Shown one piece after another: positions 38,201 through 45,442 of a DNA stretch of 64,000 bases (its first letter is position 1; the number at the start of each line of letters is the position of its first letter). The translations under genes were made by a program, and so were the position numbers. The notes beneath the pieces were generated by a model. That model did not search any database and was not told the origin of the DNA. It saw only the letters and a list, made by a program, of their open reading frames with translations. Source of the stretch: Patiriisocius sp047731265 (GTDB taxonomy: Bacteria; Bacteroidota; Bacteroidia; Flavobacteriales; Flavobacteriaceae); assembly GCF_047731265.1 (NCBI RefSeq), contig NZ_CP159835.1, positions 2,480,001 to 2,544,000 of the forward strand, written 5' to 3'.

Positions 38201-39546
38201 ATGGGGTTTATAACAACTCTTTTAGAGTCGTAAAACATTTAACGGCAGCGTTTGATCCAGACCCAGCTGTGGATGCTTTCTATATGCCTAATGTCGTGGC
38301 CAACTTTGTGGATGTTGATTTTAATGACTGGATGTTCCATACAGGAATCATAAACCCTGGTGAAGGATATTTTGTATATCCACAAGCTAACTTAGCCGAC
38401 GGAAATTCAACCTATGACTTAGTCTATGAGCAAGGAACCTTAAACAACGGAGTTATTACCTATGCAATGGAGTTTAACGGCGATGCGAATTCGAGTCCCT
38501 CTATGTTAGCCAACCCATATCCATCTGCTATTGATGCCTCCCTATTTTTAAATGCAAACCCTGAGATTGATGAAGTATATTTCTGGGAGCATATTACCGA
38601 GCCAGGGGCATTCCCAGGAGGAAATATAACTACTGAAAACTTCTCGATGGAAGACATCTCGATGTACAACCTCTCTGGAGGTATTGGAGCAGGAACACCC
38701 GCAACCAATGGGAGTACAACTCCCAATGGTATGATCGCTACCTCGCAAGGCTTTGCTGTAAAAGCGAATGTAATGGGAACCGCTATCTTTAACAATGCAA
38801 TGCGGGTAACCACTGGGAACAACACCCTAAGGAATACTGTATCAGAGGGCAACAAAATCTGGTTACAGCTAGAAAATGCGCAATACAGTCTCAGCAGTGA
38901 AGTATTAATTGCCTTTATGCCAATGGCAACAGAAAGCTATGATTCAGGATATGATAGCCATCAGATTGGTAGCCTTGTATCGCTATACTCGCATTTACCA
39001 GACAATACGATGTCTTTAGGAATTCAAGGTAGAGAAGTCTTTAATAAGGAGATACAAATCCCAATGGGATATGCTTCTCAAATAGACGAGACTACCACCT
39101 TTAAAATTACCATTAAGCAACTAGAAGGAGTCGACATTGAAAACGCGACCGTATATCTAATAGATAAGGCTACAAGAACCATTACCAACCTTACTAAAGA
39201 AGGGGCCTATAAATTTAGAAGTCGAAAAGGAAACTTCCCAAATAGGTTTACACTTCAGTTTATGGCCTATGATAGATTTGGAAGAATACTAGGAGATGAT
39301 GCTGCTGCTATTGCCGCCATTTCTGTAGTGCCTAATCCTACCGATGGACTGTTGTTTATCAACTCCCCTAATTCAATAATCAATACCATTACCCTTACAG
39401 ATATGAGAGGAAGGCTCGTGCGAAACCTAAAGAATATTGACGGGTTGAACTCCACCATCGATATCTCGGTATTAGATAGCGCTGTGTATTTCCTAAAAAT
39501 TGAAACCGAAAAAGGAACCTTGGTCAGAAAGGTTATGAAAGAATAG
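32212..39546 (+). CDS. Giant T9SS surface protein 2, with 19 Ig-like repeats
   Basis: A 2444-aa secreted protein. The signal peptide KKLLLSLFIAVISITIVNAQ is followed by a domain of about 120 aa rich in Cys and Gly, then Ig-like domains (residues about 145-310). Nineteen repeats of about 82 aa lie at about 316-1867, each with a cysteine near DLC and another near NGC or NSC. Repeats 1-10 are of a type special to this gene (LDAGNQTNQTGG, LTGGSP). Repeats 11-19 and the rest are nearly identical to gene 1. Residues 1943-2444 are the shared export module with a T9SS type A sorting domain. The N-terminus is unrelated to gene 1, so the two proteins share stalk and tail but differ at the tip. Confidence 0.85.
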   Translation: MKKLLLSLFIAVISITIVNAQCPYGATSSPCPNLDASTFTVGSLNNLCTTTWGGEHNQVDNITAGCTFLVESCGTSYASELTVFPDGGGPSLGFGASGGCGDDASFVWVAPSSGSFEFQMNNLGCGTIATNGTINITLLSCLFTCTDPDVPSATLASPSAICQSADSTLTWTGSLNDATAWHVYTGSCGGTQIGTSTSNSLVVSPTVTTTYYIRGEGGCVDESTGLCDSVTVNVNPLDDASFSYTSTTYCTNQLNPNAFGFPSPGTFTSTPGLIITNPATGAIDLLASTAGAYTITFTTSGPCPNTNTFNITLSAPSFAFTALSDLCIDVGIQNNLGGGTPVGGVYSGPGVIDDGNGTTYDFNPAAAGVGTHAITYTVVGVCSGSANDNVVVFAVPTVSFAALADLCLDAGTQTGLTGGSPTGGVYSGLGVTDVGDGINYSFDPAAAGAGTHTITYSFTDGNSCTGSANDNAVVFGLPTVTFAALGDLCLDAGNQTNQTGGSPAGGVYSGLGVTDAGDGINYSFNPAAAGIGTHTITYNFTDGNGCSGSENDTVVVFSLPTVTFTAPTDLCLDAGNQTNQTGGSPTGGLYSGPGVTDTGDGINYSFNPVAAGVGTHTITYNFTDGNGCYGSANDNVVVFGLPAVTFAALGNLCLNAGNQTGLTGGSPAGGVYSGPGVVDDGNGITYSFNPATAGAGTHTITYNFTDGNGCSGSANDNVVVFAVPTVTFTALADLCLDAGTQTGLTGGSPTGGVYSGPGVTDAGNGINYSFDPAAAGAGTHTITYSFTDGNSCTGSANDNVVVFSLPTVTFAALGDLCLDAGNQTNQTGGSPAGGLYSGPGVTDTGDGINYSFNPVAAGVGTHTITYNFTDGNGCSGSANDNVVVFGLPAVTFAALGDLCLNAGNQTGLTGGSPSGGVYSGPGVVDDGNGITYSFNPAFSGVGTHTITYNFTDGNGCSGSANDNVVVFAVPTVTFTALADLCLDAGTQTGLTGGSPTGGVYSGPGVTDAGNGINYSFDPAAAGAGTHTITYSFTDGNSCTGSANDNVVVFSLPTVTFTAPTDLCLDAGNQTNQTGGSPAGGVYSGTGVTDAGDGINYTFDPAAGGVGTHTITYNFTDGNGCSGSANDTVEVFPLPTVTFTAPTDLCLDAGVQTGLVGGTSLGGVYSGTGVTDDGNGMTYSFDPAAAGVGVHTLMYTLGIAGCTDAASDDVEVFALPVVTFTALTDLCIDAGVQTSLGGATPAGGIYSGSGVTDDGNGMTYSFDPATAGLGIHIMTYTFTDGNGCTSSASDNVEVFAIPTVTYTAPADLCIDAGVQAGLGGATPAGGVYSGTGVTDDANGITYSFDPAAAGVGTHTITYDYTDANSCSGSATDNVAVFALPTVVFTAPADLCITAGVQAGLSGGTPTGGVYSGAGVTDNGNGMTYSFDPAAAGAGTHTITYTFEDGNGCSSSASDDVEVFTTPVVAFTAPADVCVDAGVQTGLGGGLASGGVYSGPGVTDDGNGMTYSFDPVAAGVGIHSITYTLNDSGCIGTAMDTIEVFDLPVVAFTAPADICITEGVQAGLGGGTPTGGVYSGTGVTDDANGMTYSFDPTAAGIGPNTISYTFTNGNGCTNSASDDVEVLALPIVTFTAPADLCVNAGVQTGLSGGSPTGGVYSGTGVTDGGDGMTYSFDPAVAGVGTQSISYTAGAVGCTNTAADTVQVFGSSIVTFNAPADLCIDAGVQTGLGGALPTGGTYYGPGVSDDGNGMTYSFDPAVAGAGVQTLVYLVGNIGCLSTGNDTVEVFDAPTVTFVAPTPNICVLDVVVTGLGGGTPTGGIYSGIGVSDDGNGMTFSFDPTASAPVGGNIPVTYTYADTNGCSNDTTENIFVNDAMNCDACQATATFGAAGWGAVMPSIDNLVLIEADYDTALLGSFEACKLIVNPGATLRVNAGDYILVNTDITVSVTGSLLVEHTGSVVQVEDSAMVTNDGTINVNVTTPEVAPRDFILSGSPMTMEMRNGVYNNSFRVVKHLTAAFDPDPAVDAFYMPNVVANFVDVDFNDWMFHTGIINPGEGYFVYPQANLADGNSTYDLVYEQGTLNNGVITYAMEFNGDANSSPSMLANPYPSAIDASLFLNANPEIDEVYFWEHITEPGAFPGGNITTENFSMEDISMYNLSGGIGAGTPATNGSTTPNGMIATSQGFAVKANVMGTAIFNNAMRVTTGNNTLRNTVSEGNKIWLQLENAQYSLSSEVLIAFMPMATESYDSGYDSHQIGSLVSLYSHLPDNTMSLGIQGREVFNKEIQIPMGYASQIDETTTFKITIKQLEGVDIENATVYLIDKATRTITNLTKEGAYKFRSRKGNFPNRFTLQFMAYDRFGRILGDDAAAIAAISVVPNPTDGLLFINSPNSIINTITLTDMRGRLVRNLKNIDGLNSTIDISVLDSAVYFLKIETEKGTLVRKVMKE
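34141..35616 (+). repeat. Two tandem 738-bp higher-order repeats in gene 2
   Basis: Units at 34141-34878 and 34879-35616 each contain three 82-aa repeats (246 bp each) in the order LNAGNQTGLTGG, LDAGTQTGLTGG, LDAGNQTNQTGG. The unit family differs from the 735-bp family in gene 1. A single repeat of the third kind recurs at 33661 and 34645. Confidence 0.8.
38040..39546 (+). repeat. T9SS C-terminal module, copy 2 of 3
   Basis: It is nearly identical to 25485-26991 and 43507-45013 and encodes residues 1943-2444 of protein 2. Confidence 0.9.
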
Positions 39547-39572
39547 TTTCAAGCAAAATAATTTAAAGATTA

Positions 39573-39612
39573 AAAAGCCGCTTTCAGTATAAAAACTAAA
39601 AGCGGCTTTTTT
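39573..39612 (+). terminator. Terminator of giant gene 2
   Basis: A 12-bp perfect stem (AAAAGCCGCTTT at 39573-39584 with AAAGCGGCTTTT at 39599-39610) is followed by T residues. It is the best-preserved version of the hairpin seen also near 17.07 and 27.03 kb. Confidence 0.85.
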
Positions 39613-39639
39613 ATGCTACAAAGAGAACAAAAGGAATAA

Positions 39640-40250
39640 AAAAAAGGAAAAATCTACCTCCATGGAAGCTGGCTCCTTTGTTTTTTTTGGTTGTGTATTT
39701 CCGTATCGTTGCAGCCTGACGGAACTGAAAAGTTTTACGGGCAAATCTTTGATCGCTCCTATAAGCCCCTTCCTTCCACCACAAACAATTGCAGCCACAA
39801 TGAGTCCTCTTGATTTGAGGTAATTGATACCTTGTATTTAAAGCGCATTTGTTTCCGAATACACAATGCCAAAGTAGATTTTACTGAGTGCAGGCATCCT
39901 TAAATAACATCAAACCAAAGCTTCGACTCCAATAGGTAGTGTCTATTAATACTATATTTTTTTTCGGGATTATCTTTGGTATAAAAATCTTGTGCAAACC
40001 CATTTTTCGGGGGGTGCTTCTCTTAGAGCATCCATACTTTCTAGCAAGCTGTTGATAGGTCTGTTTACTTTTGGTGTATTCCTCTCAAATTATAGCCAGA
40101 ATTCTTCGTTCTCCACCTTTAAAAAACTTTTCGCAGGCTGAATATTTGTATCATAGTTTTACGTTTCTAAGCCTATGTTTTTTATTAATTATTTTGTCTA
40201 TTAGGTTTTTTATATAAAATTTAGCTAACTTATGGCTTCGTTTGGTAAGT
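39640..40250 (-). pseudogene. Decayed transposase, IS256-like variant zinc-binding type
   Basis: Reading leftward, fragments in shifting frames align with one transposase: CEKFFKGGERR (end of a zinc finger), EEYTKSKQTYQQLARKYG (helix-turn-helix), VLIDTTYWSRSFGLMLFKD (catalytic region with the first Asp), NLLWHCVFGNK, RGLIVAAIVCGGRKGLIGAI and FQFRQAATIRKYTTK. Several stops and frameshifts separate them, and no inverted repeats or target duplication were recognised. It shows that an insertion sequence once sat between large genes 2 and 3. The family assignment is from memory of such transposases and is moderately sure. Limits are approximate. Confidence 0.6.
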
Positions 40251-40540
40251 CTAGGCATTTCACTGTAGGGAGCCCAGTTATACCAATATAATATAAAATG
40301 TCGTCTGTAATTATCTTTCTTTTTCGTGTATACTTAACAGTCTGGTGTTGGGTTTAACATAAAACAGATTCGTAGCTAAGGCTTCCATAGGGCAGGTCCT
40401 ACTATTTTATATTTCGCCTGAATAAAAAAAATTCAAATTAGTGATTAGATATTTTAACATAAAATTAATATTATACCAACGAATCAAACTATTTTTGAAG
40501 CTAAATCTAACCAACAATTTCAACCAAAAAAAATGGAGTC
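40251..40540. other. Gene-free leader before the metalloprotease gene
   Basis: No coding content was recognised. The stretch holds the promoter of the following gene and perhaps the outer end of the insertion sequence remnant. Confidence 0.4.
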
Positions 40541-43500
40541 ATGAAAAAAAAATACCACGTACTCGCTAGTCTATTAATTGTAAGTTTCATGTCTAGTATT
40601 GCACAGGTATCTGAGGGATACCAACAAAATTTATCGAACTATCTTGAGGTTAATATCGACCTTGAGAATGTAAAAAGTGAATTGCAAAGTGCTCCTCTAA
40701 AGGGATTGGTTTCCGATATCAGGAGCTCTACTGTAATTATAAATCTACCTGTGCCTAGCGGTGGAACGCAACAATTTAGAGTGGTAGAAGCACCGATGAT
40801 GTCGCCAGAATTATCGGCTCAGATGCCCGATTTTAAAAGTTACGTTGCACAGGGAATCGACGATCCTACAGCATCTGCTCGATTTAATATAACTCCAATT
40901 GGCTTTTATGGACTGATAAAAGGAATAAACGGGATTTCCATTATAGAACAGGTCGATAAAACTAGTAGAGATAATCGGTATATTACCTATTATGATCATG
41001 ACATAACGAGTACCAATCAAAATATTTTTTGTGAATCTGATCAACGAATAGATGAAACTAATATGTCTCAACAAGGGTCTAGGACAAACTCTTGTTTTCA
41101 GAATGGCGCCAGTCTAAGGTCGTATGACATGATAGTAACCTGTTCGGGTGAGTTCTATGCATTAAATGGAGGAACAATTGGTACCGTACAAGCAGCACTT
41201 TTAGCGAGGGTTGCTCAAATTAATGCTATCTATGAGCCGGAACTGGCGGTAACTTTTAGCATTGTAGAGTATCTACTCAATAGTAATCCAGCAACCGATC
41301 CATTTACCGATCCTACAAATACGAGCACATCTATTAGCCAGGCGAATACGTATATAACATCAAATGCTAGCGTCCCTTTTGATATTGGTCATGGTTTTCA
41401 TGAAATCACTTGTGGTGGAGGTTGTGGTTGGGCTGGAAGAGCTGGAGTTGGTGTAGTTTGTACTGCTAGTAAAGCAAATGGATACACCTATCTACCAAAT
41501 GACATTCCTACTTCTGTAACTGTTTTATTGCACGAAATAGGACATATGTTTAGTTCATATCATACTAATTATGGATGTGATAGTGAAAATAGCTGCGAGC
41601 GATACGAACCTGGACAGGGAACAAGTATTATGAGTACAGGCGCAAATTGTGATGCCGGTGACTTATTTGCGAGTCGTACAGATTATTTTGGGATTGGGAG
41701 TCTTCAGTCCATGATGAATTTCACTGCAACTGGAACGGTACCCTTTGGAGATCCAACCTGCTCTTCAGGTGTCTCTGGTGGTTGGACCGATTGTTCTACT
41801 TCTACAGCTTCAGGTAATGCTATGCCTAGTGCTAACGCCAATGCCAATACCATAAATGGATTAACAATACCTCATAGTACTCCTTTTACTTTGTCTGGAA
41901 CTGGTTCAGATGCCGATGGGTTAGGGAGCTTAACTTATAACTGGGAGCAATACGACACCGATTATGCGGGTTCTGCTGCACCAGACGATACCGGAGCCAG
42001 TACAGTAGCGCCAATATTTAGAAGTTTTCCGCCATCCATGAGTAATGAAAGAACTTGCCCACAGTTGTCTTCGGTACTTGCTGGAAATGTAACTACGGGA
42101 ACAGGAGAGATCTTACCTACAGTAGCCAGAACCCTTACTTGGCGATTAGTGGTTAGAGATAATACTGCCGGAGCTGGTGGTATCGCCTGTGATCAAATTT
42201 CATTGAATGTAGGGGCCGATGGACCATTTCAAATAACGTCTCAGAATACAACTTCAGCCTGGCTTGTAGGAAGTGCTCAAACGGTAACTTGGGATGTCGC
42301 GAATACAAATTTGGCAGCCTATACTTGTGCTTCAGTAGATATATTGTACTCTTCAGACGGAGGTACTACTTTCGGGACAACCCTTGCAATGGGTGTGGTA
42401 AATGACGGTTCTCAGGCCATTACCGCTCCAGGTGTTGCGACAACAATGGGAAGAATAAAAATAGTTTGTTCTGGAGCAACAAATATTTTCTTCGATATTA
42501 ACAATGTAGATATTGCTGTTGTTGCAGGCTGTACAGCCGAAGCGGGAACAATAGCAAATAGTGCGGGAGTTACTGCGCCTGAAGGAGATTCTTCTCTAAA
42601 TTTAAATTTGGTCGCGGGGAATCTCATAACGATGAATGCTGGAACTTTAGATGCAGGGGATCCTGATACTGGTCTAAACATTGAATCTGCCACAGCTGGA
42701 GTTTGTGCCTATTTTGGAGGTAATGTTCCTAAATATGAATCAATTGAATTTGTAGTCAGTGATAACACAGGTTATACTTTTACCCCTGTTGGCAATGGAT
42801 ATACTGACGTGCTTAATTTGTTTCAAACGAGTTATACTCCATTCGGAGCTTGTACCAATTGGCTTAACTCTAGTTATACTGAAGGCGTAGGATCGTCTCC
42901 CAGTTTTACACAGACATTGGTGCCAGGGATCACCTATGTATTAGTATCTTCAGGGTTTAGTGCTGCCAACACACTGGGTACTTATACCAATACGTTTACA
43001 GGTACAGGGTCTATTTATAATAAAGCAGGAGTGCCAGGTATTGGCTATATATATACCTATGCAATCGTCAATACAGGCACCGGTAATATCGTTGCCTTTG
43101 ATGTAAATTCTGATCTTACAGATTCTTGGACTTTTCCTGCAGGAAGTTATGCTGTACATGGTTTGTCGTACTTGGCAGGTTCAAGTCTAGCTACTTATAC
43201 TGGCAACCCACTCACCACCCTCCAAACCGATATTGGGAATTCAACCCTTTGTGGTGACCTTAGCACCAATAATGTTGCAGTGACCATAACAGCAGTTGCC
43301 TGCACCAATGCCACTTGGACAGGGACCTGGGATATTGCACCAGCGGTTCCAGGAAGTAGTAGTTCAGTAATAATAGCCTCTAATTATGATACTTCTATTG
43401 TTGGAGCAAGTATTGATGCTTGTACGGTTACAGTAAATGCAGGTGTTACGCTAACTATATCGGCTGGGGATTATCTTAAGGTTAATGGAAATATCACCGT

Positions 43501-45013
43501 GGCTTTGACGGGAAGTTTACTAGTAGAACACACCGGAAGTGTGGTACAAGTAGAAGACAGCGCGATGGTTACCAACGATGGTACCATCAACGTCAATGTG
43601 ACCACCCCAGAAGTAGCTCCTAGAGACTTTATCCTCTCTGGTAGCCCAATGACTATGGAAATGCGCAATGGGGTTTATAACAACTCTTTTAGAGTCGTAA
43701 AACATTTAACGGCAGCGTTTGATCCAGACCCAGCTGTGGATGCTTTCTATATGCCTAATGTCGTGGCCAACTTTGTGGATGTTGATTTTAATGACTGGGT
43801 GTTCCATACAGGAATCATAAACCCTGGTGAAGGATATTTTGTATATCCACAAACGAGCTTAGCCGACGGAAATTCAACCTATGACTTAGTCTATGAGCGA
43901 GGAACCTTAAACAACGGAGTTATTACCTATGCAATGGAGTTTAACGGCGATACGAATTCGAGTCCCTCTATGTTAGCCAACCCATATCCATCTGCCATTG
44001 ATGCCTCCCTATTTTTAAATGCAAACCCTGAGATTGATGAAGTATATTTCTGGGAGCATATTACCGAGCCAGGGGTATTCCCAGGAGGAAATGGAACTAC
44101 TGAAAACTTCTCGATGGAAGACATCTCGATGTACAACCTCTCTGGAGGTATTGGAGCAGGAACACCCGCAACCAATGGGAGTACAACTCCCAATGGTATG
44201 ATCGCTACCTCGCAAGGCTTTGGTGTAAAAGCGAATGCAACGGGAACCGCTATCTTTAACAATGCAATGCGGGTAACCACTGGGAACAACACCCTAAGGA
44301 ATACTGTATCAGAGGGCAACAAAATCTGGTTACAGCTAGAAAATGCGCAATACAGTCTCAGCAGTGAAGTATTAATTGCCTTTATGCCAATGGCAACAGA
44401 AAGCTATGATTCAGGATATGATAGCCATCAGATTGGTAGCCTTGTATCGCTATACTCGCATTTACCAGACAATACGATGTCTTTAGGAATTCAAGGTAGA
44501 GAAGTCTTTAATAAGGAGATACAAATCCCAATGGGATATGCTTCTCAAATAGACGAGACTACCACCTTTAAAATTACCATTAAGCAACTAGAAGGAGCCG
44601 ATATTGAAAACGCGACCGTGTATCTAATAGATAAGGCTACAAGAACCATTACCAACCTTACTAAAGAAGGGGCCTATAAATTTAGAAGTCGAAAAGGAAA
44701 CTTCCCAAATAGGTTTACACTTCAGTTTATGGCCTATGATAGATTTGGAAGAATACTAGGAGATGATGCTGCTGCTATTGCCGCCATTTCTGTAGTGCCT
44801 AATCCTACCGATGGACTGTTGTTTATCAACTCCCCTAATTCAATAATCAATACCATTACCCTTACAGATATGAGAGGAAGGCTCGTGCGAAACCTAAAGA
44901 ATATTGACGGGTTGAACTCCACCATCGATATCTCAGCATTAGATAGTGCTGTGTATTTCCTAAAAATTGAAACCGAAAAAGGAACCTTAGTGAGAAAGGT
45001 TATTAAGGAATAA
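40541..45013 (+). CDS. T9SS-exported reprolysin-like metalloprotease
   Basis: A 1490-aa secreted protein. After a signal peptide (VLASLLIVSFMSSIAQ) comes a propeptide-like region to about residue 185. The peptidase domain follows, with LLHEIGHMFSSYHTNYG at about 330-346, a HExxHxxxxxH zinc site of the metzincin/M12B type, and a later STGANCDAGDLF turn. Residues about 400-985 contain beta-sandwich domains (GSAQTVTWDVANTN, VDILYSSDGGTTF). Residues 990-1490 are the export module shared with giant genes 1 and 2, including the type A sorting domain. The protein end is the same but the DNA after the stop codon differs from the other two. It probably cleaves extracellular proteins at or near the cell surface. 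Confidence 0.87.
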   Translation: MKKKYHVLASLLIVSFMSSIAQVSEGYQQNLSNYLEVNIDLENVKSELQSAPLKGLVSDIRSSTVIINLPVPSGGTQQFRVVEAPMMSPELSAQMPDFKSYVAQGIDDPTASARFNITPIGFYGLIKGINGISIIEQVDKTSRDNRYITYYDHDITSTNQNIFCESDQRIDETNMSQQGSRTNSCFQNGASLRSYDMIVTCSGEFYALNGGTIGTVQAALLARVAQINAIYEPELAVTFSIVEYLLNSNPATDPFTDPTNTSTSISQANTYITSNASVPFDIGHGFHEITCGGGCGWAGRAGVGVVCTASKANGYTYLPNDIPTSVTVLLHEIGHMFSSYHTNYGCDSENSCERYEPGQGTSIMSTGANCDAGDLFASRTDYFGIGSLQSMMNFTATGTVPFGDPTCSSGVSGGWTDCSTSTASGNAMPSANANANTINGLTIPHSTPFTLSGTGSDADGLGSLTYNWEQYDTDYAGSAAPDDTGASTVAPIFRSFPPSMSNERTCPQLSSVLAGNVTTGTGEILPTVARTLTWRLVVRDNTAGAGGIACDQISLNVGADGPFQITSQNTTSAWLVGSAQTVTWDVANTNLAAYTCASVDILYSSDGGTTFGTTLAMGVVNDGSQAITAPGVATTMGRIKIVCSGATNIFFDINNVDIAVVAGCTAEAGTIANSAGVTAPEGDSSLNLNLVAGNLITMNAGTLDAGDPDTGLNIESATAGVCAYFGGNVPKYESIEFVVSDNTGYTFTPVGNGYTDVLNLFQTSYTPFGACTNWLNSSYTEGVGSSPSFTQTLVPGITYVLVSSGFSAANTLGTYTNTFTGTGSIYNKAGVPGIGYIYTYAIVNTGTGNIVAFDVNSDLTDSWTFPAGSYAVHGLSYLAGSSLATYTGNPLTTLQTDIGNSTLCGDLSTNNVAVTITAVACTNATWTGTWDIAPAVPGSSSSVIIASNYDTSIVGASIDACTVTVNAGVTLTISAGDYLKVNGNITVALTGSLLVEHTGSVVQVEDSAMVTNDGTINVNVTTPEVAPRDFILSGSPMTMEMRNGVYNNSFRVVKHLTAAFDPDPAVDAFYMPNVVANFVDVDFNDWVFHTGIINPGEGYFVYPQTSLADGNSTYDLVYERGTLNNGVITYAMEFNGDTNSSPSMLANPYPSAIDASLFLNANPEIDEVYFWEHITEPGVFPGGNGTTENFSMEDISMYNLSGGIGAGTPATNGSTTPNGMIATSQGFGVKANATGTAIFNNAMRVTTGNNTLRNTVSEGNKIWLQLENAQYSLSSEVLIAFMPMATESYDSGYDSHQIGSLVSLYSHLPDNTMSLGIQGREVFNKEIQIPMGYASQIDETTTFKITIKQLEGADIENATVYLIDKATRTITNLTKEGAYKFRSRKGNFPNRFTLQFMAYDRFGRILGDDAAAIAAISVVPNPTDGLLFINSPNSIINTITLTDMRGRLVRNLKNIDGLNSTIDISALDSAVYFLKIETEKGTLVRKVIKE
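43507..45013 (+). repeat. T9SS C-terminal module, copy 3 of 3
   Basis: It is joined to an unrelated protease body. Identity to the other two copies starts abruptly at GACGGGAAGTTTACTAG and stops at the stop codon; the terminator behind it is a different hairpin. Confidence 0.9.
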
Positions 45014-45036
45014 TTGATTTGTTTATAAATTAGAAA

Positions 45037-45068
45037 AAAGACTGTCTTAAAGGGCAGTCTTTTTTTAT
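45037..45068 (+). terminator. Terminator of the metalloprotease gene
   Basis: AAAGACTG (45037-45044) pairs with CAGTCTTT (45055-45062), followed by a T run. Confidence 0.8.
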
Positions 45069-45442
45069 AGAATATATCTCAAAACGCTTATTTCTCAAGA
45101 ATGAAAACTATAATAATTGAACAGGAACTATTTTAAAGTCTTTTAATGGGCAATAATAGAAAAAGGCAAAAGACTGAAAAATGAACTTTTATAGGTCTCA
45201 AAATTAGTTAAAACTATGGCGCTTTTCCCATAGGGATAGCTTTTGAAAGTTCATAGCGGTTTAGTCATAAATGACATATTGAGCTGGTCAAAAGATAATT
45301 GAAAACCAGTTGTTTTATGCGAAAGTTACTTTGCATATAGGCATACCGTAATTAGTACAGCAAACTGTATTCTAATGTATTTTACAAAATAATAAGTAGT
45401 TGTCTACTGCCCCCTAGATATTTATATCTGGATTATTAATGT
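45069..45442. other. Gap between the metalloprotease and ABC exporter genes
   Basis: No gene was recognised. A short palindrome-like stretch (CCAGATATAAATATCTAGG on the minus strand near 45413-45432) lies just downstream of the ABC gene stop, but no T run makes it a clear terminator. Confidence 0.35.

Larger units (their letters stand above)
35631..39612 (+). repeat. Long block shared with gene 1 (copy 2)
   Basis: The block starts inside repeat 11, where the sequence switches from the gene 2 type to the gene 1 type, and runs through the stop codon into the terminator. It holds one copy of the 735-bp unit found three times in gene 1. Confidence 0.85.
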
